Positions 1 through 8,715 of a stretch of DNA of 64,000 nucleotides are shown piece by piece. Location of the stretch: positions 4,030,001 to 4,094,000 of the forward strand of contig CBDFHN010000002.1 in NCBI GenBank assembly GCA_965247735.1, given 5' to 3'. The notes under the pieces are model-generated. The model did not search any database, was not told the origin of the DNA, and worked only from the letters and a program-made list of their open reading frames with translations. Within the stretch, counting starts at the first letter, position 1. Every line of letters begins with the position of its first letter. Both the position numbers and the translations under genes were made by a program. This DNA comes from JAOXRU01 sp965247735. Lineage in GTDB: Bacteria > Bacteroidota > Bacteroidia > Flavobacteriales > Flavobacteriaceae.

Positions 1-540
1 AATCGCCTCATCAAGTAATGTTAATGCTTTGTCATAAACAGATGCGTCATCATCAAGGACAGGGTTAAAATTTTCATTTCCTAGAAATGCTTCAGTATAG
101 GGAACATCTCCAAAATAATCGACTAACACAGTTAATGTGTATGATTCTAATATTTGAGCAACACCAACGTGGTGGTGCAATTCGCTTTCTGTAGCAAGTT
201 CTTTAATAATGTTGATATCCGATAAGTGCCCTGCGTAACTTTGTCGCCAAATATCGTCAAAATCACCAGGTTCAAATGCGTTTTCGTACAATGGTCCATA
301 CATATGAAGCATTCGTACTACTTTCATTCCAGCTTCAAATCCAATTCTATTATCAAGGTCTTCCTCACCAATCCATGCTGTAAAATTAAACATAGCTCCG
401 TTCAACAATAATTGAATATCCGAGTCAGAGGGTATGGCGTTGTTAGGGTCGTCATTTACGTCTAATTCCACAGATTCACAAGAACTAAAAAGTATTAGTA
501 TTGCGTAAAAAACTATGGATATTTTATGTTTTGTATTCAT
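1..540 (-). CDS. SusD/RagB-family outer-membrane lipoprotein, 3' end beyond window
   Basis: The open frame starts with the ATG at 540 (minus strand) and stays open to the window edge, giving the first 180 residues. A lipoprotein signal peptide ends at the lipobox LFSSC (Cys21), followed by an acidic stretch containing DVNDDPNN, common after the anchor of SusD proteins. The run DYFGDVPYTEAF near residues 141-152 is a hallmark of the SusD-like/RagB family, whose TPR-rich fold caps the SusC pore and binds glycan or peptide ligands at the cell surface. It starts 21 bases after the upstream susC stop, so the two are co-transcribed. The substrate cannot be told, because any enzymes of this locus would lie left of the window. 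Confidence 0.9.
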   Translation of the reverse strand, partial: MNTKHKISIVFYAILILFSSCESVELDVNDDPNNAIPSDSDIQLLLNGAMFNFTAWIGEEDLDNRIGFEAGMKVVRMLHMYGPLYENAFEPGDFDDIWRQSYAGHLSDINIIKELATESELHHHVGVAQILESYTLTVLVDYFGDVPYTEAFLGNENFNPVLDDDASVYDKALTLLDEAI

Positions 541-561
541 AATTATTTTATGTTTTTTTTA

Positions 562-3500
562 TTAAAATGTAGCTCTTAGTGCTATTCCATATCTTTTTGC
601 AGTTGGCCCTGTCAATAGATCAAAACCTCTTGAGTTACCAACACCTAGGCTAGAAACTGATGGATCAAAATTTATAGAATCTGGAAAGTTAAAAGCTTTA
701 AACCATAAGTTATTTCCTGTCGCAGAAATAGTAACTTTTCCAAAAGGTGTTTTTTCTAGAATTTTATCAGATAAACTGTATGATAATGATACTTCTCTTA
801 ATCTAATATGGGTTGCGTCATATACTTTGAATTCATTTTTACCATAATTTTCCCAGTAATGATCATTAGCTGTTATTTGAATATCATTTACGGATCCATC
901 TTGTTTAACACCAGCTGCTACTATTGGAATGGATCTATCGAAATCTGTTTCTCCTGCAAGTCCTCTAATGGTTAGCGTATTTGCTGTTGCAGAAAACATG
1001 TCGCCACCATGAGTATAATCCCACTGCATGCCAAAAGTCAGGTTTTTGTAAGAAACCGTATTGATAAGGGTTGAATGCCAATCTGGATTTGGATCACCAA
1101 TAATACCAAGTCCTTCCTGTTCAAGGTATAACCCGTCTGTTCCAACAATTGGATTTCCATTTGCATCTCTTTGGATTAGAACTGCTTGCATTACATTAAA
1201 AGGTTGTCCTTGTATTGCGAAGTTTCCAAGGTTAGAAAAAGGTCCAGATAAGAAGAGCTCGTCTTGCTCTCCCCCTGGTAGTTCGGTAACGGTACTTTCA
1301 TAAGCATCAAAATTTAATGTTACTGCCCATTGGAAGTTATCGTTTCTATATGGGACAGCATTTATTCCAATTTCTATTCCTTTAGTTTTTAATTTCCCAG
1401 CATTAATTGCAATTACAGTATATCCACTTGATGGATCTAGCCTTTTATCCAAAATCTGGTCGGTTGCTTCTTTTTCATATACACTTCCTTCAAAGCCAAT
1501 TCGGTTGTTAAATGCTTTTAATTCAATTCCAAATTCTAGTTCTGTTACTATTTCTGGGGTTAAATTTGGATTTCCAAGACGGTTTACGCCGCTATCAGCA
1601 ATATTTACAGGACTACCGTTAATATTTATGGTATTGCCATCTCTATCTAGCCATGCTTTTGCGGCAACACCTAATGCACTTCTTGTAACATATGGGCTTG
1701 CAAAATTTGCAGAACTTCCGTATCCAAAACGCAGTTTTAAGAAGTTTAATCCATTATTAGATTTTAAACTTGAAAAAGCAGAAGTTGGAATAAATGAAAC
1801 ACTTGCACTTGGGTAAAACTGTGTGTTGTTCCCTGATTCATGAGTTGAAGCCCAATCATTTCTTCCAGCAACATTGAGGTAGAAAAAGCTTTTATATCCT
1901 AAAGTAGCCGAAGCAAAAGCACCGATTACATTTTCTTGTGATTGAAAAAGATCTACCGCTACTTTATCTTCAAAATTGTTAGCGAAAAATTTACCGTAAA
2001 TCAATTGTTTGTCATAATTAACAGTTGACGAAGTAAATGTATTTCTTCTTGAATTTAATCCAGCATTGATAGATAGGTTCGTGTCATCACTTAAATCCTT
2101 TGAAAAATTAAGTAATAATGAGTGATCCCATATTTTACCGGTATTTCTAGATTCATAATACAAACCAGCTGGAAGATAGATACCGCCTTTGTTAACGCTA
2201 AAAGATGAGGTTTCATTGTACCCATCATAACCTGTTCTCCAGGTTGCTGAGAGCATGTCGTTAAATTTATAGGTACCTGCCATATTGAAGTATACTCTAT
2301 CTGTAATTTCTGCATCGATTTCGTTTTCTGCTGTCCATCTTGGATTTTGGATACCATTAGTTGTACGATAATATATACTTCTATGTTGTTCGTCTTCATA
2401 CGGTAGCCCCATAAGATCTATGGATCTTGGTGTGTATAATACATTTGCAAATATACCTGACCCACCTGAGCTTACATTGCTAGAACCTGTACTTGCCGCG
2501 TTTGGAGGGCTTTTTTTACTAGTATTAACGTAATTCATTGTTCCGCTAAAGCTAAAATTGTTTGATAGCTTTGCAGTTCCTCCGATACTAAAGTTGTTCC
2601 TTCTCAAGGTGTTATTAGGGGTAAAACCTTTTTGATCTGTATTTGAATAACTAAAATTAATACTTGTGTTCTCAGAGGATTTTGAAACATTTATGTTATT
2701 AACTGCTGTATATCCAGTTTCGAAAAAGTTTTTAACGGAATCATACGGTTTATATTCATAAGAAGTGTTTCCTGCAAATTGAGGGAAATTTGGGTCGATA
2801 CTTGTATTGCCGCCTTCTTGTCCAGCATTATATTTGACACCGGAATAGACATGTAATATCTGTTCGTATGGATTCGTAAATTCTGACCCCCAATTACTAA
2901 AAGCTTTCCCTCTACTTTGTTGCCATCCGCCACCGTATCTACTTTGATAATCTGGAGTAGATGATATTTGTTCGATATAGTAAGAAGAATTTACGGACAC
3001 CTCTAGCTTATCTTGTGCTGTAGATCCTGAGCTTCCTGTTTTAGTAGTAATAAGTATAACTCCATTTCTACCTTGTTCTCCATAGGTAACTGTAGCACTT
3101 AATCCTTTTAGTACACTTAAGCTAGCAATATTGTTTGGATCTAGGTCTAATAACCTACTTGCCGCATTATTACCTGACTGTGTCGTGGAAAACGTACTAG
3201 ATTCATTAGTAGCGTTAGAAAAAGGAACACCATCAACAATTATTAGAGGTTGGTTGTTTCCTGTTATGGAAGAAAACCCTCTAATATTAATATTGGTTCC
3301 ACTTCCTGCAATTCCACTACCACCTAGAATGCTTACACCAGGAACTTGACCAGCCAGTGCTTTTGCTACATCTGTTTCAGCACGTTCTGCTATTTTCTCT
3401 CCTTTTAGAGTAGTAACTGCATATCCTAATGCTTTTTTTTCTCTTTTAATTCCTTGTGCAGTTACAACAACTTCCAGAAGGGCTTCTGCACTATCTTCCA

Positions 3501-3783
3501 TTTGGACATTGATAACATTTTGGCTTCCAACAATTCTGGAAACACTTGTTTGTCCTATATATGTATATAATAAAGTTTGTCCTACACTTGCATTTATTGT
3601 GTAGTTTCCGTCAAAATCTGATTGTGTACCTGTAGCGGTACCTTGAACGAGAATGTTAACCCCAGGAAGCGGTACGCCATCTTGGTCAGTAATGTTTCCT
3701 GTTACACTTTTTTGTTGAGCAAAAGATGAATAAATTCCCACAAAGAGAATTACAACTATCATTCGCAGTCTTTTTACTTTCAT
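562..3783 (-). CDS. SusC/RagA-family TonB-dependent transporter (cassette 1)
   Basis: This 1073-residue protein has a signal peptide ending SSFAQ, a CarboxypepD_reg-like domain (about residues 25-95, ITDQDGVPLPGVNILVQGT), a TonB-box-like EVVVTAQG near 105, a plug domain (VPGVSILGG, INIRGFSSI, IIVDGVPF) and a long beta-barrel ending in an aromatic residue (ALRATF). The family imports oligosaccharides or peptides across the outer membrane with TonB energy, paired with SusD; here susD follows after 21 bases. The first ~95 residues are nearly the same as those of the second SusC (8716-11856), but plug and barrel differ greatly, so the two probably carry different ligands. The start is fixed by the signal peptide and by the shared leader upstream. 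Confidence 0.95.
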   Translation of the reverse strand: MKVKRLRMIVVILFVGIYSSFAQQKSVTGNITDQDGVPLPGVNILVQGTATGTQSDFDGNYTINASVGQTLLYTYIGQTSVSRIVGSQNVINVQMEDSAEALLEVVVTAQGIKREKKALGYAVTTLKGEKIAERAETDVAKALAGQVPGVSILGGSGIAGSGTNINIRGFSSITGNNQPLIIVDGVPFSNATNESSTFSTTQSGNNAASRLLDLDPNNIASLSVLKGLSATVTYGEQGRNGVILITTKTGSSGSTAQDKLEVSVNSSYYIEQISSTPDYQSRYGGGWQQSRGKAFSNWGSEFTNPYEQILHVYSGVKYNAGQEGGNTSIDPNFPQFAGNTSYEYKPYDSVKNFFETGYTAVNNINVSKSSENTSINFSYSNTDQKGFTPNNTLRRNNFSIGGTAKLSNNFSFSGTMNYVNTSKKSPPNAASTGSSNVSSGGSGIFANVLYTPRSIDLMGLPYEDEQHRSIYYRTTNGIQNPRWTAENEIDAEITDRVYFNMAGTYKFNDMLSATWRTGYDGYNETSSFSVNKGGIYLPAGLYYESRNTGKIWDHSLLLNFSKDLSDDTNLSINAGLNSRRNTFTSSTVNYDKQLIYGKFFANNFEDKVAVDLFQSQENVIGAFASATLGYKSFFYLNVAGRNDWASTHESGNNTQFYPSASVSFIPTSAFSSLKSNNGLNFLKLRFGYGSSANFASPYVTRSALGVAAKAWLDRDGNTININGSPVNIADSGVNRLGNPNLTPEIVTELEFGIELKAFNNRIGFEGSVYEKEATDQILDKRLDPSSGYTVIAINAGKLKTKGIEIGINAVPYRNDNFQWAVTLNFDAYESTVTELPGGEQDELFLSGPFSNLGNFAIQGQPFNVMQAVLIQRDANGNPIVGTDGLYLEQEGLGIIGDPNPDWHSTLINTVSYKNLTFGMQWDYTHGGDMFSATANTLTIRGLAGETDFDRSIPIVAAGVKQDGSVNDIQITANDHYWENYGKNEFKVYDATHIRLREVSLSYSLSDKILEKTPFGKVTISATGNNLWFKAFNFPDSINFDPSVSSLGVGNSRGFDLLTGPTAKRYGIALRATF

Positions 3784-3915
3784 AAAATTAAATTTAAATT
3801 AAGATTATTTTGAGTTAGCACAATTGAAGAAAGGGAGGCAGTAAAAAGATTTGATAGCTAATTCAAATTATTTACTAAAAAAATAAAACAAAGTTTAATA
3901 GATTTTTAATAGTAA
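3784..3915 (-). promoter_or_regulatory. Leader and promoter of SusC cassette 1, repeated before cassette 2
   Basis: Read on the minus strand, this block has a TTTG (3889-3892), a 17-base spacer and ATAATTTG (3864-3871), a weaker version of the Bacteroidota -33/-7 promoter, followed by a leader of roughly 70 bases. Shared words with the block at 11857-11995 are, on the plus strand, TTATTTTGAGTTAGCACAA just before the start codon, TTTGATAGCTAATTCAAATT over the -7 element, and CAAAGTTTAATAGATTTTT over the -33 element. The order and spacing are the same, so this is a duplicated control region. The transcription start is inferred. Confidence 0.6.
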
Positions 3916-4635
3916 GCTCTTTATGCTGTCCTCTCCTTTACAATTGCCTGATAAAGAAAGGTATAAACTTAATTCCAATAGCTTATCCTTATCAGATATT
4001 GCTTTCCCGAGTTATAATTCCCTAAAAACAATAAATTATGTTAATTTTTTTAACATAATATTGAATTTTTTGATTGGTTTTAACATTTGTTTAAGATTAA
4101 TGAAGATTCGGTTAGAGCATATTGTCTCTTTGCTTTTTTTTTCGCTTGTTTATTATGTTAATTTCAAGGAAAAAACTGGTATTTGCCTTTAGTTTGTCGT
4201 TTTGCTTCGATTATTGTGTTAAAAAAATAAGAATAATTGTGTTTTATTAAGATATAATTGGGCTAGGCTTTATTTTTGAATAAGAATAATTGATTTGTTT
4301 TTCTGAGTAGAATAATGGGTAGAATATGTTTCGGGTGTTCTTAAGTTTTTGTATTGCTATCTATTTCTTTCTGGTAATTAAATTGGGAGGATGATAGGTT
4401 GTTTTGGATCGAAATATTGCTTTTTGATAATAGGGAGGTCGTTCAAAAAGATCACATTTGTCTATATATTAAGTATTGTGATTGGAAATATTTTGGGGTG
4501 TAATTTAGGAGCTAGGTTTATCTTTTTTGACTATGGCTATCTATGAGTTTACGTTTCGATACTATATCATTTCTATTTAAGAATAGAGTGAAAATAGTAA
4601 TTGGGAGAGTGGAATGAATGTTAAAAGTGGTGTTT
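3916..4635. other. Intergenic region between AraC regulator 1 and SusC 1
   Basis: I see no convincing gene here. The longest open frame (3923-4192, plus) has no recognisable protein and opposes the flanking genes. The one notable element is a perfect inverted repeat, ATTATGTTAA / TTAACATAAT (4035-4044 and 4050-4059, 5-base loop), about 140 bases upstream of the SusC promoter. A related TGTTAA / TTAACA pair lies at a similar place before the second SusC (12135-12149). It could be a regulator site or a simple hairpin; in such AT-rich DNA chance is possible. Confidence 0.4.
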
Positions 4636-6234
4636 TTAGTCACCGCCACAACCTGAGAATAGATTTGATTCGTTTTGGTTACTTACTTCAGCAATTATTG
4701 AGGAATTGTTTGTAGGTTTATCATTAAAAGAGTTTTCCTTTTGACTAAATTCCTGATATTGAGTAGGTGTTAAAGATGTTCTTCTTTTAAAAGCTTTATT
4801 AAAAGTTACTTTATTATTATAGCCTACTTCATAGGCAATGGCAATCATGCTCAAGTCTCTTTTTTTGTCTTTTCTTAACATTGATTTTGCTTCAGTTATT
4901 CTATGCTGGTTTACTAGCTCATAAAAATTCATGCTAAAGTGCTCATTGATAATCTGGGAAGTATTGTGTCTAGTAGTTTCTAGTTCTTGAGCAAGCTGAT
5001 CTAGGGTTAAATTATTCTGCTTAAATATTTTATCTTGTAGTAGTAGTTTGTTTAGGTTCTTTTTGAGTTCTAAGGATAAATCTGGTGTTAGTCCGGATTT
5101 TTGATATTTATTTGAATCGTAGTTGTTGATATGAAGTTCTTCAGCTTCCAGGAAGTCTATAGCTTTTTTAAAAATTGATGGGTTGAAATATGCGATTGAT
5201 GAAATGTATAGAACTATAGCGCACATTGCTACTACTTGTAAGTGTGAAGTATAGTTAAGGTTAAGGTTGCTAATAAATGGTATTATTTTGAGTACCGGAA
5301 GCGTATATATAATATAGGTTACAACATATATCGTGTTCAGTATGATGATTTCTTTTTGCCATTTCACAAACTGCTTATCATTACGAACTTTTGGGGAGAC
5401 CGTATTTTTTTTATAAGATTTATAGGTGAGATAGGTATAGGTGACTAAGGATAGGGTTTTGGTCAGAATAATAATGTCCCTTCCAATGAGTGAATAATTA
5501 GCTTGATTTATCAGAAGTAGTAGTTTTTCTTTTGCTGGTAAAGTATATACTGGAAATATATAAATAATGAGTAATAGTGTTGGAATAAGGTGAAGCAGGT
5601 CTGTCACTTTAAATTGATAAACTTCTGTCACTCTCCTGAAATAGAAGTATAATAAAGGACCGTAAAGGTAAGAAAAAGAAATTGTTGCGTAATAAGAATG
5701 TGGATATGTGAAATGAAGGTTGCTAAAGTATAGTGTAATATGGGCAATTAATAGAGAATTGAAAAGTATGTATAAGCTAATCAAAAGGTTATTTGTTTTA
5801 TTTATTCCTCTTTTGATATTTAATACAATTGCGAAAAAAAGTCCTATAGCGCTTGAAAAGAGAAAAAAGATAATCCATATGTTTGTCTTTGGAATAAATC
5901 TTTTAGTGAGTTTAACGTAACTGTCAGTGTCCTTAATGTTTTTAAATTCTCTTTGTTTGATGAAGTCTAAATCGCCAGTGTTTTCAATGTATTTAAGAAG
6001 GTATTTGCAAGCTTCCTTTGCGTTGTGTTTTTTTGAAAATTGTAATGACTGCTCTTTAAAAAAGGTTACAGAGTCTGATAACACTTTTCTCTTTTGATAT
6101 GTGTTGGTAGCTGTAGTTGTGTCCAAGTGTTTAATAGAGACACTTGTGGTTGAAGCTGTCGTATTAGCAATGCTAAGTACTGACAATAGCAACAATGGAA
6201 TAAACGTGATTAGTGTTTTGATTGATGATGACAA
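4636..6234 (-). CDS. Seven-helix membrane AraC-type transcriptional regulator (cassette 1)
   Basis: The 532-residue protein starts with a signal peptide or anchor (residues 6-24) and a ~90-residue periplasmic segment with a helical AKEACKYLLKYIEN stretch. Seven hydrophobic helices follow (about 119-139, 149-170, 181-199, 212-231, 253-272, 296-316, 331-350). A cytoplasmic AraC double helix-turn-helix lies at about 390-497 (LTLDQLAQELETTRHNTSQI, then IAYEVGYNNKVTFNKAFK and LTPTQYQEF). After the DNA-binding domain a ~35-residue tail ends LFSGCGGD. The layout suggests a one-component sensor that acts from the membrane on the SusCD operon just downstream; this role is inferred. It is a clear paralogue of 12460-14010. 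Downstream spacing to susC is about 850 bases with its own promoter. Confidence 0.85.
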   Translation of the reverse strand: MSSSIKTLITFIPLLLLSVLSIANTTASTTSVSIKHLDTTTATNTYQKRKVLSDSVTFFKEQSLQFSKKHNAKEACKYLLKYIENTGDLDFIKQREFKNIKDTDSYVKLTKRFIPKTNIWIIFFLFSSAIGLFFAIVLNIKRGINKTNNLLISLYILFNSLLIAHITLYFSNLHFTYPHSYYATISFSYLYGPLLYFYFRRVTEVYQFKVTDLLHLIPTLLLIIYIFPVYTLPAKEKLLLLINQANYSLIGRDIIILTKTLSLVTYTYLTYKSYKKNTVSPKVRNDKQFVKWQKEIIILNTIYVVTYIIYTLPVLKIIPFISNLNLNYTSHLQVVAMCAIVLYISSIAYFNPSIFKKAIDFLEAEELHINNYDSNKYQKSGLTPDLSLELKKNLNKLLLQDKIFKQNNLTLDQLAQELETTRHNTSQIINEHFSMNFYELVNQHRITEAKSMLRKDKKRDLSMIAIAYEVGYNNKVTFNKAFKRRTSLTPTQYQEFSQKENSFNDKPTNNSSIIAEVSNQNESNLFSGCGGD

Positions 6235-6619
6235 ATAAATAGTTTTAAGTATGAAACAAATCTATATTTATAAGACGATAAATTTGGTTCTATGTTACTT
6301 AAATGTAGGAATTTCCGTTAATAATTTCCGATTATTGTAGGTATTTCGTTGTTTTTTAACTTTTTATTAACATTTAACGAAGTTCATTTGTGGTTATAGG
6401 CCTAAGTTTTTGTTTTTTTAATAATATTATTTACGAACAGAGGATTTAGTTTCTAATTCAGTAAATTAAGAATCTTCTTAGTTTTGTTCCAAAGTAACGT
6501 TAAGACGTTTATATGAGTCCACAAGGTGTTGTATTTAACTTTGACTCCATATAAAAGTGTTATTTTACTTTGTTTGCAGCGTCATGGTCATCTAAGAATG
6601 GATTTTCTGAATCTTATAT

Positions 6620-6844
6620 TTATCTTTTAACTCTGTCAGGGATTGTTGTAATGATTTCTTGTTGTTTGCCACGAAGAAGTGGCTTTAGAAGATCATCTAA
6701 ATCTAGTTTACTATCGCTTTCTTGGTTAAGGATAAATTGTTGATTGGTTTGCGCAGATCTTTTTGATTTCTCTTTGACTTATAGAGTGATTAAATCTATG
6801 GATTACAATTCTTTATCTGTGTCCTTAATTAAATTGTGGCTTAT
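6620..6844 (-). pseudogene. Possible decayed gene fragment of unknown origin
   Basis: On the minus strand one frame reads like protein from about 6844 down to a TAA at 6620-6622. It includes LIKDTDKEL, an in-frame stop, SIDLITL, a second stop, then 52 sense codons with the stretch VKEKSKRSAQTNQQFI and later DLDDLLKPLLRGKQQEIITT. The composition, rich in charged residues with good codon use, is unlike the neighbouring non-coding DNA. There is no plausible start codon for the open part. I do not recognise the protein. It may be a remnant of a gene lost when the regulator/SusCD cassette was duplicated, or chance. Confidence 0.25.
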
Positions 6845-6908
6845 CTGGTGTAATTAGTAGGCGGATGATTTAATTGTGAAGTAGAATTAGGTGAGTTTTT
6901 ATGATAAA

Positions 6909-6963
6909 AAAAGGGTTTTAAGTTATTTTCAGCTTTGAAAGATGAAAAACTTAAAACCCTTTT
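6909..6963 (-). terminator. Rho-independent terminator after susD of cassette 2
   Basis: A perfect 16-base stem (AAAAGGGTTTTAAGTT, 6909-6924, with its complement at 6948-6963) encloses a 23-base loop. On the minus strand it is followed by a short T run (6906-6908 and the T-rich arm). It lies 100 bases past the susD stop at 7064 and should end the susC-susD transcript. Confidence 0.75.
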
Positions 6964-7063
6964 AAGAAATAAATAAAAGAATGTCAATAAAAATTAGCAA
7001 ATTACAAGAATTTTTTGCTCTTTTTTTGAAAACTTTTGCTCTATCTCATAATTAATTATTGTT

Positions 7064-8683
7064 CTAATTTTGATCTGCTTCTGTTAAAGAATCATTAGCG
7101 TCAATTTCTGCTTGAGGGATCTTCCATATCCATCCATCATTGATGGAAGGCTTGTCTTGTTTGAATCCAGCTCCATAAAGAACCTCAGAAGCTCCAGAAT
7201 TGGTATGGTCAATACCTTCATCCCATCTAATTTGATCATGAAAACTAAATCCTTCTCCAAAAAGTTCAACTCGACGTTGGAATTTAATTTGATCCATAAG
7301 AGATTCCTGAGTAGCAAAATCAGTTTTATCGAAAGCAGGATCTCTTTTTACTCCTAAAACTGCAAGTGCATCTTGTGCTCCTGAAATATTATTAAGCATT
7401 GCTTGAGCTTCAGCTTCTATTAAGTACATTTCTGATGCTCTCATATAGTTAACGTCATCTGGATCTATGGTTCCTGGATTTTTTTGCTTGAATTTAAATG
7501 ACATAAATGGATGTGTATTATGACCTGTGGTAGTACCATAAGTGTCAATAATATCGTCATAGGCTGCATTAAAACTAGCTTCATCACTATAGTTAGGATC
7601 GGATTCAAAACTACCACCTTCACCATTTGATGCTGCAGAGTTAGTGTTTGGAGCTAATGAAAGCACAACATCTTTTCTGTAATCGGTAACAGGAATATTA
7701 TTCCATATTTCTTCATTAAACAATTTTGGATTCCCTCTAGTTTGACTACCATTAAAGGTATTACACATAAAGTAAAAATAAGATTGGAAAAAATTGGTTT
7801 CAGTGTCAATCACACGACCTCCCCAAATAACTTCACTTAAATCATAAGTGTTGAATCCTGTTTTCCATGTTGCTTCATCTATCAATGTAAATCCATCCCG
7901 AGCTTGCACTGCAGCAGTAGCTGCGGTACCCCAATCTCCTTTAGATAATGCAATTCTAGCTTTAATTCCGTAGGCAGCATTAATTGAAATATGAGATTTG
8001 TTATCAGGTGAACTAGCGTTTTCAAGGTAAGAGATAGCTAAATCTATATCTTTCTCTATCTGAGCATATATTTCCGCTACAGTAGAACGTGGTAGGCTTG
8101 TGAAAGGTGCTTCTGTTGAAAACATTAATGGTACCCCTGGGTCAGTTGATGGGTTCCCTATTAAATATCCCTTAGCATAAGTAGTTATCAATTGATGATA
8201 TGACCAAGCTCTATATGCATGGGACTGTCCTAAGATGTTGTTCATGTTATCGTCAATAACAAAGTCTCCATCGTTAACTGTGTTAATAATAGCGTTAGTA
8301 GAAGCTATAAAATGGTAACGTTGGTACCAGAGGTTTCTTACAGTATTGAAGGAAGCATTGTTATGTGATCTCCATTGTACCTCTGACCGCATCCAGCCAT
8401 TTCCTCTTGCGGAATGTATTATGTTTCCAGCTATAGCGTCAAATGCTACTAGATAGAAACTTTGTCCAGATCTACTTCCTGTGGCATCAGGAAGAGGTGA
8501 TTGTGCGTACATTTGACGGTGAAGACCATTAAGGACAAGAGTCATGTTTTCTGCAGAAGAAAGAGCATCTGAACTAGCTATGGAATCTGTTGGTGTATTC
8601 TCAAGAAAATCTTCAGAACAACTCATTAATGCAAAGAACGATAAAGTTATTGCTAATAATGATGATTTTATTTTATGAATCAT
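7064..8683 (-). CDS. SusD/RagB-family outer-membrane lipoprotein (cassette 2)
   Basis: This 539-residue protein has a lipobox ALMSC (Cys22) followed by SEDFLENTPTDS, which has the Ser-acidic-acidic pattern of flavobacterial surface-export signals and the typical SusD N-terminus. The family features are visible: IYAQIEKDIDLAISYLENA (about residue 204 on), AYGIKARIALSKGDWGTAATAA (TPR-like helices), YMRASEMYLIEAEAQAMLN and a C-terminal RRVELFGEGFSFHDQIRW followed by WKIPQAEIDANDSL. SusD proteins bind ligand at the surface and act as a lid for SusC. It starts 32 bases after the susC stop (8716) and ends before a strong terminator, so it closes the operon. Confidence 0.95.
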   Translation of the reverse strand: MIHKIKSSLLAITLSFFALMSCSEDFLENTPTDSIASSDALSSAENMTLVLNGLHRQMYAQSPLPDATGSRSGQSFYLVAFDAIAGNIIHSARGNGWMRSEVQWRSHNNASFNTVRNLWYQRYHFIASTNAIINTVNDGDFVIDDNMNNILGQSHAYRAWSYHQLITTYAKGYLIGNPSTDPGVPLMFSTEAPFTSLPRSTVAEIYAQIEKDIDLAISYLENASSPDNKSHISINAAYGIKARIALSKGDWGTAATAAVQARDGFTLIDEATWKTGFNTYDLSEVIWGGRVIDTETNFFQSYFYFMCNTFNGSQTRGNPKLFNEEIWNNIPVTDYRKDVVLSLAPNTNSAASNGEGGSFESDPNYSDEASFNAAYDDIIDTYGTTTGHNTHPFMSFKFKQKNPGTIDPDDVNYMRASEMYLIEAEAQAMLNNISGAQDALAVLGVKRDPAFDKTDFATQESLMDQIKFQRRVELFGEGFSFHDQIRWDEGIDHTNSGASEVLYGAGFKQDKPSINDGWIWKIPQAEIDANDSLTEADQN

Positions 8684-8715
8684 GATATATTATTTTTTAA
8701 TTAAATTTTAATACC

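Larger units (their letters stand above)
6235..7063. other. Intergenic region upstream of AraC regulator 1
   Basis: This 829-base gap separates the first regulator from the second SusD. It holds a strong terminator at 6909-6963 and a decayed reading frame at 6623-6778, both described separately. The AT-rich part 6235-6480 should contain the regulator's promoter, but I could not find a clean TTTG / TAnnTTTG pair there. Confidence 0.5.

Noticed and set aside
3923..4192. 89-codon open frame on the plus strand
   Set aside because: No recognisable protein, skewed hydrophobic composition typical of AT-rich spacer, opposes the flanking genes, no promoter or ribosome site.
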